From Chromobacterium subtsugae (GTDB lineage: Bacteria > Pseudomonadota > Gammaproteobacteria > Burkholderiales > Chromobacteriaceae), in NCBI RefSeq assembly GCF_001676875.1, contig NZ_JYKA01000017.1, positions 1 through 64,000 on the forward strand: a stretch of DNA of 64,000 nt. Direction: 5' to 3'. This document shows positions 25,043-32,929 of this stretch, piece by piece. Made by a program: the position numbers and the translations under genes. How positions within the stretch are numbered: position 1 is the stretch's first letter; each line of letters starts with the position of its first letter. Below the pieces are notes generated by a model. It saw only the letters and a program-made list of their open reading frames with translations, did no database searches and had not been told where the DNA came from.

Positions 25043-25618
25043 GTGAAACTCTTCAGCTACGAATATTCGCCGTGGAAAAATAAAATCACTCCAAATTCAA
25101 AACAATTTCAACTATTGAAGGAGGAAATATGCCTCAGTAGCTTAAACTCTGCCAAACAACATCAACTGAAGCAATATGAAAACTTCCTGGAGAAAATAAT
25201 GGGCCAACTCAATATCGTGAATTGCTTGGGCGTTCCTGCCGATTTCAACATTCTGAACAAGCACGACAACACCTACACCAGAACTCTTGCCATGGGACTT
25301 GCGCCATTCACGACATCCCAGAACCAAGATACTTTCAGCGGCAAAAATGCCTCCAGCTTTTCCGACATCCAAATCATAGTCCACTGCCCGCCGCTCGGCT
25401 CAGACCACCCCCTATCCTACACAGTCGATCTGAACCGAGATCATTACTTTGGTGACAATGAAGGGGCTTACCCCGGAAATGATTACGACATCGAGCTGAT
25501 CTTCATGGGCTTCAACAATGCAAAAAGCCAAATCCTGCTCATGCAGGCATATCGAAAAGCCAATTCTGGCGGCCCTTACATCCTTTGCACCGATCAAAAA
25601 AGAGTCAGCCGGCCCTAA
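25043..25618 (+). CDS. Hypothetical AT-rich plus-strand gene inside tail operon
   Basis: The reading frame encodes up to about 191 residues from a GTG at 25043, or 139 from ATG 25199, which has GGAG with six-base spacing and is the best-supported start. The protein is soluble, with segments such as FSDIQIIVHCPPLG and DYDIELIFMGFNN. No family is recognised. It runs against the late operon and is AT-richer, so it is probably a lysogeny-expressed cargo gene. It may have lost its original 5' end. Confidence 0.5.
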   Translation: MKLFSYEYSPWKNKITPNSKQFQLLKEEICLSSLNSAKQHQLKQYENFLEKIMGQLNIVNCLGVPADFNILNKHDNTYTRTLAMGLAPFTTSQNQDTFSGKNASSFSDIQIIVHCPPLGSDHPLSYTVDLNRDHYFGDNEGAYPGNDYDIELIFMGFNNAKSQILLMQAYRKANSGGPYILCTDQKRVSRP

Positions 25619-25833
25619 TTCAAAGAGCTAATATGAATTAGTTTCACTTGTGCATTTCGGGGCAGCAACCATAATTAGCAAAGCTGTCCCGATTATTCTC
25701 AATCAACCCAAAACCATCAAAATATTTATTTCTCAACGATCAATATCAAATACAAAACACTACATTCTTTAACATACGTACTCTCTCGCCAGCTTGAATT
25801 CCCACACAAACTCCCGCCACCCCAATGCCAGCC
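25619..25833. other. AT-rich intergenic region, no gene seen
   Basis: Low-GC sequence between the plus-strand cargo gene and a terminator. No credible reading frame or repeat; it may hold the promoter or 3' trailer of the cargo gene. Confidence 0.4.
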
Positions 25834-25861
25834 ATAAAAAATGGCCGCAAAATGCGGCCAA
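25834..25861 (-). terminator. Terminator after moron pair
   Basis: TGGCCGCA/TGCGGCCA stem, three-base loop, T-run on the minus strand. It ends transcription of the 335- and 106-residue genes. Confidence 0.8.
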
Positions 25862-25918
25862 ACCTAAAAGAAACACACGTATCACACTAAGCACATCGCT
25901 CAGCCTTAAATCCTTTAC

Positions 25919-26239
25919 TTACTCTTGCTTAGAATCAAGCTTAATCTTTCTGACGTATACAACCTTTACTTTTTCAGCAAAAATGCCTCCAAAGACAGTA
26001 CCCACCTTTAACTTGATCTCAAAGTCCTCATCTTTGGGTGTGTAAACTTGCATCACCACTGCAATGGGAGCACCCAACTTTGAGGTTTTCATCGACTTAA
26101 TAACACAACCAGGGTGATTGGTCTTTAACCACTGATCGGCCATCTCCCTCGCAATTCTATCCCTTCGCATGGTTTCAAAGTAAATGTAATATACAAAGGG
26201 AATCATGAACAAATACGGCACTACTTTTTGTACCCACAT
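25919..26239 (-). CDS. Small membrane protein, moron pair partner
   Basis: 106 residues with one N-terminal membrane helix (about 5-20) and a basic, probably cytoplasmic or periplasmic domain of beta character (residues 50-106). No family recognised. It follows the 335-residue repeat protein by 58 bp on the same strand and shares its low GC content, so the two look like a unit, possibly effector and partner/immunity; that is inference from arrangement only. Confidence 0.65.
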   Translation of the reverse strand: MWVQKVVPYLFMIPFVYYIYFETMRRDRIAREMADQWLKTNHPGCVIKSMKTSKLGAPIAVVMQVYTPKDEDFEIKLKVGTVFGGIFAEKVKVVYVRKIKLDSKQE

Positions 26240-26297
26240 CGCTAAACACCTTGCTATAGCCTTGCGCGCTAAAAACGCGCAAAGCCATTCTTAAAAA

Positions 26298-27305
26298 TTA
26301 GGCCTCAGCCATCATGTCATCTTCTTTATGACGCCCAGAGCCACGATCATCACTCATATCAACCGGCGGGGCAGTTGGACCGACAGAATCACCAGCATCG
26401 CCAAGTGCACCAAGTGAAAATCCAGTTGTGTGCTCATAATCTGATTTTGTACACTGATTCGGATTGGAATTCATTGGCGGTGCGACATGAAACTCATACG
26501 GTTTGCTCGATTCTATTGGAAACCCGTAAGTTACACTCGCTCCCGGCATGCCGACATTAACAGATGTTATGCCGGGATTTCCAGGAGAATAAGTGATCCC
26601 AGTATAATTTGGGGCAATCGCAGTAACAGACCATCCAGCGAGATGGCTTGCCGTATCACCATTCAAAGCCAAACCAGCCCCTAGTGAAACCCCCTGAGTT
26701 CCGGCCCCGACCTGTACCACGACAGTCCCATGCGTATCAGCACAGACACCTACTGCCACCCCATAGGCACCGCCAGCACAAACATATCCCTTATCGATAA
26801 CGGTATCCACTGCAGAACTAACCGCATGGGTAACCGTAGAAACCAAGTCAGCAGTTGGCTTGGCCCCATTGGCCGCCGCAATGGCAGCAGGAGTCAAAGC
26901 CGCGCCAGCTTGTGGAGTGGATGCAGGGCTCGCCGCAGGAGTAGAACCTTGTGGAGGGCGAGCATATTCGACAATTGGCTTCATGCCTGCAAGCGCAGCC
27001 AATACGGCCGGAGTCAAAGCAGGATTGTGACGCGCAACCGGCGCTTGACTGTCTCCGCTGCCTGTACTCCCTGTTTGAGCAACGGTAGGGCTTGGAGGAG
27101 CATACGTATGCTCCTCAATTGGCTTCATCCCGCTTAGCGACACTACCACAGAGGGAGTCGCTGTCGAACCAGCATTTTGGCTCTGGTTTTGAACCGCACT
27201 TCCTTGCTGAGTACCTTGCACCCCACCAGCAGCGGCACCTGTGCCATTACCTGCCAGTAAGTTGCCACTAAAATTATTGCGCGCAGCATCAATCATCATT
27301 CCCAC
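26298..27305 (-). CDS. Repeat-containing hypothetical protein, 335 aa
   Basis: GTG start at 27305 with GGAGAA five bases upstream. The first 170 residues hold three diverged repeats of about 35 residues: SLSGMKPIEEHTYAPP, AALAGMKPIVEYARPP and AAANGAKPTADL, separated by Ala/Pro/Thr-rich linkers. The rest is a Gly-rich beta-like domain (about 175-290, two Cys in YVCAGGAYGVAVGVCAD), then an acidic His-containing tail. The layout of linker repeats plus compact C-terminal domain recalls secreted or polymorphic effectors, but no toxin motif is recognised. Confidence 0.65.
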   Translation of the reverse strand: MGMMIDAARNNFSGNLLAGNGTGAAAGGVQGTQQGSAVQNQSQNAGSTATPSVVVSLSGMKPIEEHTYAPPSPTVAQTGSTGSGDSQAPVARHNPALTPAVLAALAGMKPIVEYARPPQGSTPAASPASTPQAGAALTPAAIAAANGAKPTADLVSTVTHAVSSAVDTVIDKGYVCAGGAYGVAVGVCADTHGTVVVQVGAGTQGVSLGAGLALNGDTASHLAGWSVTAIAPNYTGITYSPGNPGITSVNVGMPGASVTYGFPIESSKPYEFHVAPPMNSNPNQCTKSDYEHTTGFSLGALGDAGDSVGPTAPPVDMSDDRGSGRHKEDDMMAEA

Positions 27306-27482
27306 TACACTTCTCCATCACAGAATTAGACATTCGGCATGCTTGTTAATATCTTTAATTCATGCCATTTGTCATATTACTGCAACGTCATTGTGCTTCG
27401 CAACAATCACTACCACCCTTGCAACAAAACGCCAATCAACATAGAAAAACCAAAGAAACACACTCCCAGCTATGGCGAAATA

Positions 27483-28178
27483 TTAGTTATATCGTCTCAT
27501 CCCAGGGCAGCCGCCGTAGTTGGCCAGATTGGCCCGACAGCGGCAGCTGCTTAGCCGCTTGCCGCACTTGTCCAGCCGCTTGTCCATCACCGGCCTGTCG
27601 TTAGCATCGAACATCGCTTCGCCCTGATAGCCGCAATGCGGACCACGGTAGACCACATGCGCCGGGCAATAGCGCGTCACCAGCACGCCCGGCGCGCGCT
27701 TGCCGGCCAGGTCCAGCCGGCTGCGCAGCTCAAATGTCAGCACATCGCCGTTGTCGGCCTCGCGCCGGTTAATCAGCCAGATTTCTTCCGGGTGCATTTC
27801 CGGGAAGGCCGCCAGCTCGCCGCCAGCGCAGAACTTGGCGTGCGTCAGCCGCCGGACCACCTCCCAGCCGACCAACCCTTGATGCTGCATCACCAGCGCC
27901 GTGAAGATGCCGCGCATCGGTCTGCCATCCGGCAGCATGCCAATATTGCTGACCGACAGCCGCGGCCGTGGCGCGCCTTTGTTGCTGCTTTCAAAGCCGG
28001 TGGCCTCGATGGCCCACGGCTCATAGGTCAGCCCCTGAAACGTCACTGCCTGGCCGTTGCCGCTGGTGGTAAAGCGCAGCGGCTGCATTGTCTCGCCGGC
28101 CGGCGGCCGTATCTCGAACAGCTGCACCAGGGCATCAGGCACCAGGCGCTGTTTTTCTGCGTGAATCTCTCCCATCAC
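27483..28178 (-). CDS. Minor tail protein, lambda gpL-like
   Basis: 231 residues. N-terminal LFEI/ LRFTTSG region and a C-terminal Cys-rich part (PHCGYQG, CRCRANLANYGGCPGM) with four conserved Cys match gpL, which binds an iron-sulfur cluster in lambda relatives. GTG start overlaps the gpM-like stop (GTGA). Confidence 0.9.
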   Translation of the reverse strand: MMGEIHAEKQRLVPDALVQLFEIRPPAGETMQPLRFTTSGNGQAVTFQGLTYEPWAIEATGFESSNKGAPRPRLSVSNIGMLPDGRPMRGIFTALVMQHQGLVGWEVVRRLTHAKFCAGGELAAFPEMHPEEIWLINRREADNGDVLTFELRSRLDLAGKRAPGVLVTRYCPAHVVYRGPHCGYQGEAMFDANDRPVMDKRLDKCGKRLSSCRCRANLANYGGCPGMRRYN

Positions 28179-28519
28179 TCCCCCGGATCAAATACCTGTT
28201 CAAATGCCGCGCTCACCACCTCATCCCCGGCGGCCAGATAGGAACGGTCCCATTCCTCGCAACGCACTTTGCAGCGCGCCGCGCCCGGATAAGCGAACCA
28301 GAACCAGCGCGCGCCGGCATGGCGCATGAGAAACGCCTCGATGGCGTCGCACATCGCCGCATCCCCCGCAAACGACAGCTTGCGGCTGCGCGGCATGGTA
28401 TTGATGCCGCCCGGCACGCGCTGCACATAGCCATCACCGAACTTGGCCTCCCGCACTCGCGCCCGGATCGACGATGAACCGCCAAACAGCGGCGTCCAGC
28501 CGAAGGTTTCCGCCGCCAT
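28175..28519 (-). CDS. Minor tail protein, lambda gpM-like
   Basis: 114 residues with the gpM pattern: an early VREAKFGDGYVQR block, then the WFWFAYPG and CEEWDRSY segments. Links tape measure/tube to the tail tip. Lies between tape measure and gpL-like gene as in lambda. Confidence 0.9.
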   Translation of the reverse strand: MAAETFGWTPLFGGSSSIRARVREAKFGDGYVQRVPGGINTMPRSRKLSFAGDAAMCDAIEAFLMRHAGARWFWFAYPGAARCKVRCEEWDRSYLAAGDEVVSAAFEQVFDPGE

Positions 28520-28521
28520 GC

Positions 28522-31188
28522 CTACCCCCTCACAAAGTTGTAAATGTCACCGTCCGGTCGCATCGACCGCGCCAGCTTGTTGTCTATCACCCGCTCCACC
28601 AGCACCAGAATTTCACGCTCGCCGCCCGCGCCTTGACGCTCCTCGGTCCTGGCCGCCGTTCCCGGAGCCAGGTTGTTGACCACCACCTTGACCGGCTGGG
28701 CCGGCGTGGCGGGCGCGCTCTGTGCGGCATTGACGCGGGTCAGAAAGTCTTTCAGATCACCGTTTGTCCGGCGATCCACCACGCGCTCGCCCTTGTCCAG
28801 CAACCACGTCCCTTCACGCGGCACATTGTCGATGCCGTCATGCGCCATGCCCGACAAGTTCGTGCTGGCTATCGTGGACACCAGGCCGGCCGTTGCCGAC
28901 ACCACCGACGACATCGCGCCGATGTTCGCCGGCCAGGGCGCAGATGCGGCGGCCGTCGCCACGGCCTGCTGAATCTTGATGACGGAATCGGCAATGGCGA
29001 ATGCCTTGCTCATGGCGAACATGGCCTTGTAGATGCCGCTGTTTTTGCCCTTGAAGGTGGCCGCCAGGCCGGCCAGTCCGTCAAACAGCTGGCTGGAACT
29101 CGACAGCATCGCGGACGCGCGGTTGCGCTCCATGTTCATCAAATCCAGGTTCAACTGCTCTTGATTGCGGCGGATGTAGTCGGCCCGTTCGGTTTCGCTC
29201 AGCGTGGTGGCGTCCATGATCAACTGGTGGCGACGGTCGTACTGGTCGCGCAGTTGCTGTTCTTCGGACTGCAGGCCGATGCCCTGGCGCTCGCTGCTGC
29301 GCAGGGCGTCCACCGCTCTTTCGTTACGGCGGTCTTCCTGTTGGCCATACTGCTGCTTTTCTTGGTCCGATAAACCAGCGTTGTACTGGATATCTAGCGA
29401 CCGCTCCCGATGCTCGCTCTGCAGGCGCTGTGCCGCGTTGTCGTACTCGCCGCCGCGCAAGCGCCTGGCCACATCGCGCTGATGCGTCTCGTACTGCTCG
29501 ACATCGCGGTTTAGCTCATCCAGGAACTTCTTGTTTTCCGCGCGCACTTGGCGGGTGGCGTCCAGCTCGGCCGCCAGCGCCAGCAAGCGCGCCTGGCTGG
29601 CGGCGCTCCAGCCGGCATACTTGCCTTCCGCAATTTCATAGCGCGCGCGCTCGACGGCTGACAGCTTTTCCACACCCATGATTTCGCGCTGCATCGCGTC
29701 GATAGCGGCATCCTCGCGCCGGCCCTGCGCGCCGGCCCGCTTGCGCTCGGCGGCTTGCTTCTTGTCGAAGTCGTCGCGCAGCTTGCTCACCGCAGTTTGA
29801 TGCGCGCGCTCCGCCGCCAGATAGGCCGCGCTGCCTTTCTCCAAACCGACCACGGCCCCTTTGAACGCCTCCTCTTCCTTCCTGACCTTCTTGTCGAACT
29901 CCTCACGGTCATTCAGGCGGGAATCGTCGTCCGCGTACTTCTTCGCGCGGGCCTCGGCATCCTTGCGCGCCGCCGCCTTGGCTTCCGCAGCCTTGGCCCC
30001 GGCGGCGGCATCGGTTGTCGCCGCCTTGGCGCGTTTCTCCAACTCGGCCAGCTCCGACCGCATCGCAGCCAGGCCCGCTTGCTTTTGCGCCAACGTCTGC
30101 GAAAACGAATACTCATACAGACCCGCCTGCCCCTCCTTGATACGCTCTTTCAGCTGGGCCATTCGGGCGTTGTCGCTTTGCGCGTCGTAGTGCAGCGCAT
30201 TCACCGGATTCAGAAAGCGCATCACCGCGCCGCCGCCGGCCATCGTCTGCCCCCAGAATCCTGAACCCTCTTTGCGCGCCCGCCGCATCGACTCGGACAC
30301 GTCGTCAAATGCATCCGTCAGGATGGCCAGCTGGCCGGCAATGAAAGAGGCAATGCCCGATTGCGCCACCTCGGTTTTCATCGCCTCCCACGAGTTGACG
30401 AAATTGGCGCTGGCCTTTTGCGTCTCGCCGCCGAACGCCGCCGCGTCCGCGCTCATGCGCTTCAGCTCGGCGGCGAACTTGGGCAGGAAGTCGGCGGCCA
30501 GCAACTGGCCGCTTTCCAGCATCTTGCTGAACTCACCTGTCGTCACGCCCAGGGCGCGCGCCGCCGCCTGCGTCGCCACCGGCAGATGCTCGGCCAACTG
30601 GCCCCGGAACTCTTCGGCGGACACGACACCCTTAGCCGACATTTGCACCAGGGCGAGCATCGCGCCCTGCGCCGTCTCCGCCGACAAGCCGAATGCGCTG
30701 GCGGCCGTAGACAGCGAGTCGAACACCTGGCGCGCATACGGCGCAAGCGGCGTGCCTTTCACCGCGCCGGCAAACTGCGCATAGGACGCGGACGCTTGCG
30801 CGAAGTCCAGGCCCAGCCCGGATGCCTGCCGCCTCAGCCATTCGATATCCGACGCAATCGCCCGCACGTCACCACCGTTGGCATAGAACAGCGACTTTTG
30901 CAGCCGCTCGCTGGCAATCTGCGCTTGGTTCAGCGCCGCCGCCACCGACACCACGCCATCTTTCACTGCGGATAGCGCAAAGCCGCCCGCAATCGCCGCC
31001 CCAGCCCTGGCCAGCAGGCCGGCGCTGCCGGCCGCGTCTTCCAGCGCCTTGGCCCCGCGCTTGGCGTCGCGCTCCACGGTATCCATTGCATCGCTGACAA
31101 CTCGCTTGGTCGCCGCCATGTCGCCTTGCAGCTGGGCGACTCGCGCTTCCAGATTGATTACCAGCGAACCTACATTTTGCGCAGCCAC
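28522..31188 (-). CDS. Tape measure protein
   Basis: 888 residues. N-terminal coiled coil (about 10-60), tape-measure domain with SAEEFRGQLAEHLPVA and LPKFAAELKRM (about 75-260), a long charged helical stretch (about 370-700), a hydrophobic region near 730-800, and the C-terminal VPREGTWLLDKGERVV block common to these proteins. It sets tail length and is ejected with DNA. Third largest phage gene, placed right after the G/GT chaperones. Confidence 0.93.
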   Translation of the reverse strand: MAAQNVGSLVINLEARVAQLQGDMAATKRVVSDAMDTVERDAKRGAKALEDAAGSAGLLARAGAAIAGGFALSAVKDGVVSVAAALNQAQIASERLQKSLFYANGGDVRAIASDIEWLRRQASGLGLDFAQASASYAQFAGAVKGTPLAPYARQVFDSLSTAASAFGLSAETAQGAMLALVQMSAKGVVSAEEFRGQLAEHLPVATQAAARALGVTTGEFSKMLESGQLLAADFLPKFAAELKRMSADAAAFGGETQKASANFVNSWEAMKTEVAQSGIASFIAGQLAILTDAFDDVSESMRRARKEGSGFWGQTMAGGGAVMRFLNPVNALHYDAQSDNARMAQLKERIKEGQAGLYEYSFSQTLAQKQAGLAAMRSELAELEKRAKAATTDAAAGAKAAEAKAAARKDAEARAKKYADDDSRLNDREEFDKKVRKEEEAFKGAVVGLEKGSAAYLAAERAHQTAVSKLRDDFDKKQAAERKRAGAQGRREDAAIDAMQREIMGVEKLSAVERARYEIAEGKYAGWSAASQARLLALAAELDATRQVRAENKKFLDELNRDVEQYETHQRDVARRLRGGEYDNAAQRLQSEHRERSLDIQYNAGLSDQEKQQYGQQEDRRNERAVDALRSSERQGIGLQSEEQQLRDQYDRRHQLIMDATTLSETERADYIRRNQEQLNLDLMNMERNRASAMLSSSSQLFDGLAGLAATFKGKNSGIYKAMFAMSKAFAIADSVIKIQQAVATAAASAPWPANIGAMSSVVSATAGLVSTIASTNLSGMAHDGIDNVPREGTWLLDKGERVVDRRTNGDLKDFLTRVNAAQSAPATPAQPVKVVVNNLAPGTAARTEERQGAGGEREILVLVERVIDNKLARSMRPDGDIYNFVRG

Positions 31189-31189
31189 G

Positions 31190-31534
31190 TCACGCCCCTT
31201 TCTTCGCCATCAAGCGCAGCGCCTCTTGTTCCATCTCTTGCAGGCAATCGAACACCTCCGCCCGCTGCGCCGCCGGCAGGCCGACCCGCCTTTCCACCAC
31301 AGGCAGCGCCGCATAGTCCAGCCCATACGGCCCCGCCGGGCCGACCCGCCATTGCGTCTGCATCGCCTGCCACACGCGCCAGGCCGGCAGCGCGTCAGGC
31401 AGCAATGCGAACGCCTCCACGTCGCACCGGGCCGGCAACATCGCGTCCGCTTGTTCCAGCGGCACGCCGGCCGCCAGCAGCGCTTGCCGATCCTCCGACC
31501 GGGTGGCGGCGCGCTCGCCAAACTGCCAGCGCAC
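31190..31534 (-). CDS. Tail assembly chaperone T part (made by -1 frameshift)
   Basis: 114 residues from GTG if read alone, but the frame is continuous with the G-like gene after a -1 slip at A AAA AAC. The four codons between slip and GTG are open, so a 243-residue G-T fusion is expected. The sequence has the MRWQFG start and GPYGLDYAALP block seen in small GT-like chaperones (DUF1799-like). In lambda-type phages the fusion recruits tube subunits onto the tape measure. Confidence 0.85.
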   Translation of the reverse strand: MRWQFGERAATRSEDRQALLAAGVPLEQADAMLPARCDVEAFALLPDALPAWRVWQAMQTQWRVGPAGPYGLDYAALPVVERRVGLPAAQRAEVFDCLQEMEQEALRLMAKKGA

Positions 31535-31542
31535 CGCCTCAA

Positions 31543-31920
31543 TCAGTTTTTTCGGACGGCACCGAAGCGCAGTTCATGGACGGCCTGTTGCAGCGCGGCA
31601 TTGACCTGCGGCCCGTCCACCGACAGCAAGGCCGCCTCAAGCGCCGCCTGCGACAGCGGCAGCACCTGGCCGTCTGTATCGGCTACCCCATCCCATGCCG
31701 TGAACACCTCGGCGTAAAGGCGCGCGTTTTGGCGGTAGACCTCGGACAGCTCGCCCGCGCCGGCCTCGCCTGCGTATTTGGCGAACAGGGCATCCCAGCC
31801 AGGCTGTGACAGCAGGCGGCCCGTCAACTGGATGGAGACTTTGTTTTCCGCGCCGGACTCGGTGCGGGTCAGGATTTCAGCCGGCACGCGCACCGTGCCG
31901 CTATTGGCGATCTTGAACAT
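31543..31920 (-). CDS. Tail assembly chaperone G
   Basis: 125 residues, beginning MFKIANSGTVRVPAEI, alpha-helical after residue 40, with FAKYAGEAGAGELSE and ending at a TGA directly after the slippery heptamer. It lies between tail tube and tape measure as in lambda, where G and the frameshift product GT chaperone tape measure and tube assembly. Confidence 0.88.
   Translation of the reverse strand: MFKIANSGTVRVPAEILTRTESGAENKVSIQLTGRLLSQPGWDALFAKYAGEAGAGELSEVYRQNARLYAEVFTAWDGVADTDGQVLPLSQAALEAALLSVDGPQVNAALQQAVHELRFGAVRKN
31546..31552 (-). promoter_or_regulatory. Programmed -1 frameshift slippery site A AAA AAC
   Basis: On the minus strand the G frame ends CGA AAA AAC TGA. The heptamer A-AAA-AAC fits X-XXY-YYZ exactly in the zero frame, and a one-base backward slip continues with CTG ATT GAG GCG into the T frame. 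Confidence 0.85.
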
Positions 31921-31928
31921 GGGTTTCC

Positions 31929-32858
31929 TTATCGAACCGTGATTTTGATTTCGTCGTCGCCGTTGGTAGGCAACAGGGCGAGCGGCAGCGTGGTCATGCT
32001 GATGTTGTCGCTGTCGCCGTAGTCGGCGCTGCCGATGCTGACCGTGGCGTCAATCTGGATGATGTTGCCGGCCGTCTTGCCATGCACCAGGGCGAGCGCG
32101 CCGCGCTCTGCGGTGCGCGCCAGCGCAAACCAGTCTTTTTCCGCCACCCGCGTCGATTCGATCTGCACGCTGCCAGATGGCTTGCGGCCGGTAATCAGCA
32201 CGCTTTCCACACCGCCCGGCAGGCTGCGATGCTTGACCTCATTGGCCATGTCCAGCGACAGGCTCTGCACTGCCGGGCTATAGCCATACAGCGAGAAGCT
32301 GGCCACGTTCGCCGCGTCAAACGGCATCGGCGTCTGAAACGGCGTCAGCTTCAGCGCCGGCGCGGGCGCATCGACAATGCCGCCATGCACGCCGGTAAAC
32401 ACGAATTTCATTTTCGGGAACGCCTTGTTTTGCAGATCCAGCGATACCGTCCCACGGGCGCCCAACAGCTTATGCTGCACGCCGTCCAGGTTGTAATAGA
32501 GGGTCAGCGACTCATGTCCGCCCGAAATCGGCGCATAGCTCGCGCTGGCGTCCTTGGCGACAGTTTCCGCAAACCCGCAGCCCCTCAGCAGCACGCCCCA
32601 GGCCGGGACCGCGCCCGCCACGCCGGCCCCTGCCAACTCGACCTCGAATTCCGCTTTCATGCGCACGCCGGTAACAACCGACTCCGCATTGCCGAAATAG
32701 GGCCGCACCACATTGCGTTCCGCACGGTCGCTATCCAACGGCGTCACCTTGGGGCTGGCCACCAGAATCGCATTCGCCGCGCCAGTCGGCACCGCGTCCA
32801 CGCCTTCCTTGCTTTCCGGCTTGGCGATAATCGCCACCCGCTTACTGTTCAATGCCAT
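31929..32858 (-). CDS. Major tail tube protein
   Basis: 309 residues from the second ATG of an ATG-ATG pair; GGGAG is five bases before it. The N-terminal MALNSKRVAIIAKPE and the domain with MKAEFEVELAGAG match the phage tail tube (TTP) group of lambda-like and related siphophages. It forms the hexameric tube stacked between terminator and tip. Confidence 0.85.
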   Translation of the reverse strand: MALNSKRVAIIAKPESKEGVDAVPTGAANAILVASPKVTPLDSDRAERNVVRPYFGNAESVVTGVRMKAEFEVELAGAGVAGAVPAWGVLLRGCGFAETVAKDASASYAPISGGHESLTLYYNLDGVQHKLLGARGTVSLDLQNKAFPKMKFVFTGVHGGIVDAPAPALKLTPFQTPMPFDAANVASFSLYGYSPAVQSLSLDMANEVKHRSLPGGVESVLITGRKPSGSVQIESTRVAEKDWFALARTAERGALALVHGKTAGNIIQIDATVSIGSADYGDSDNISMTTLPLALLPTNGDDEIKITVR

Positions 32859-32873
32859 CATTTCTCCCAGGCA

Positions 32874-32899
32874 CAAAAAAAGCCCGCATCTGCAGGCCT
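32874..32899 (-). terminator. Terminator after DUF4365-like moron
   Basis: GCCTGCA/TGCGGGC stem followed by seven T's on the minus strand, lying just upstream of the tail tube gene. Confidence 0.7.
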
Positions 32900-32929
32900 T
32901 GGCTAAAAAGTAACGGAATAGAGAAGGTA

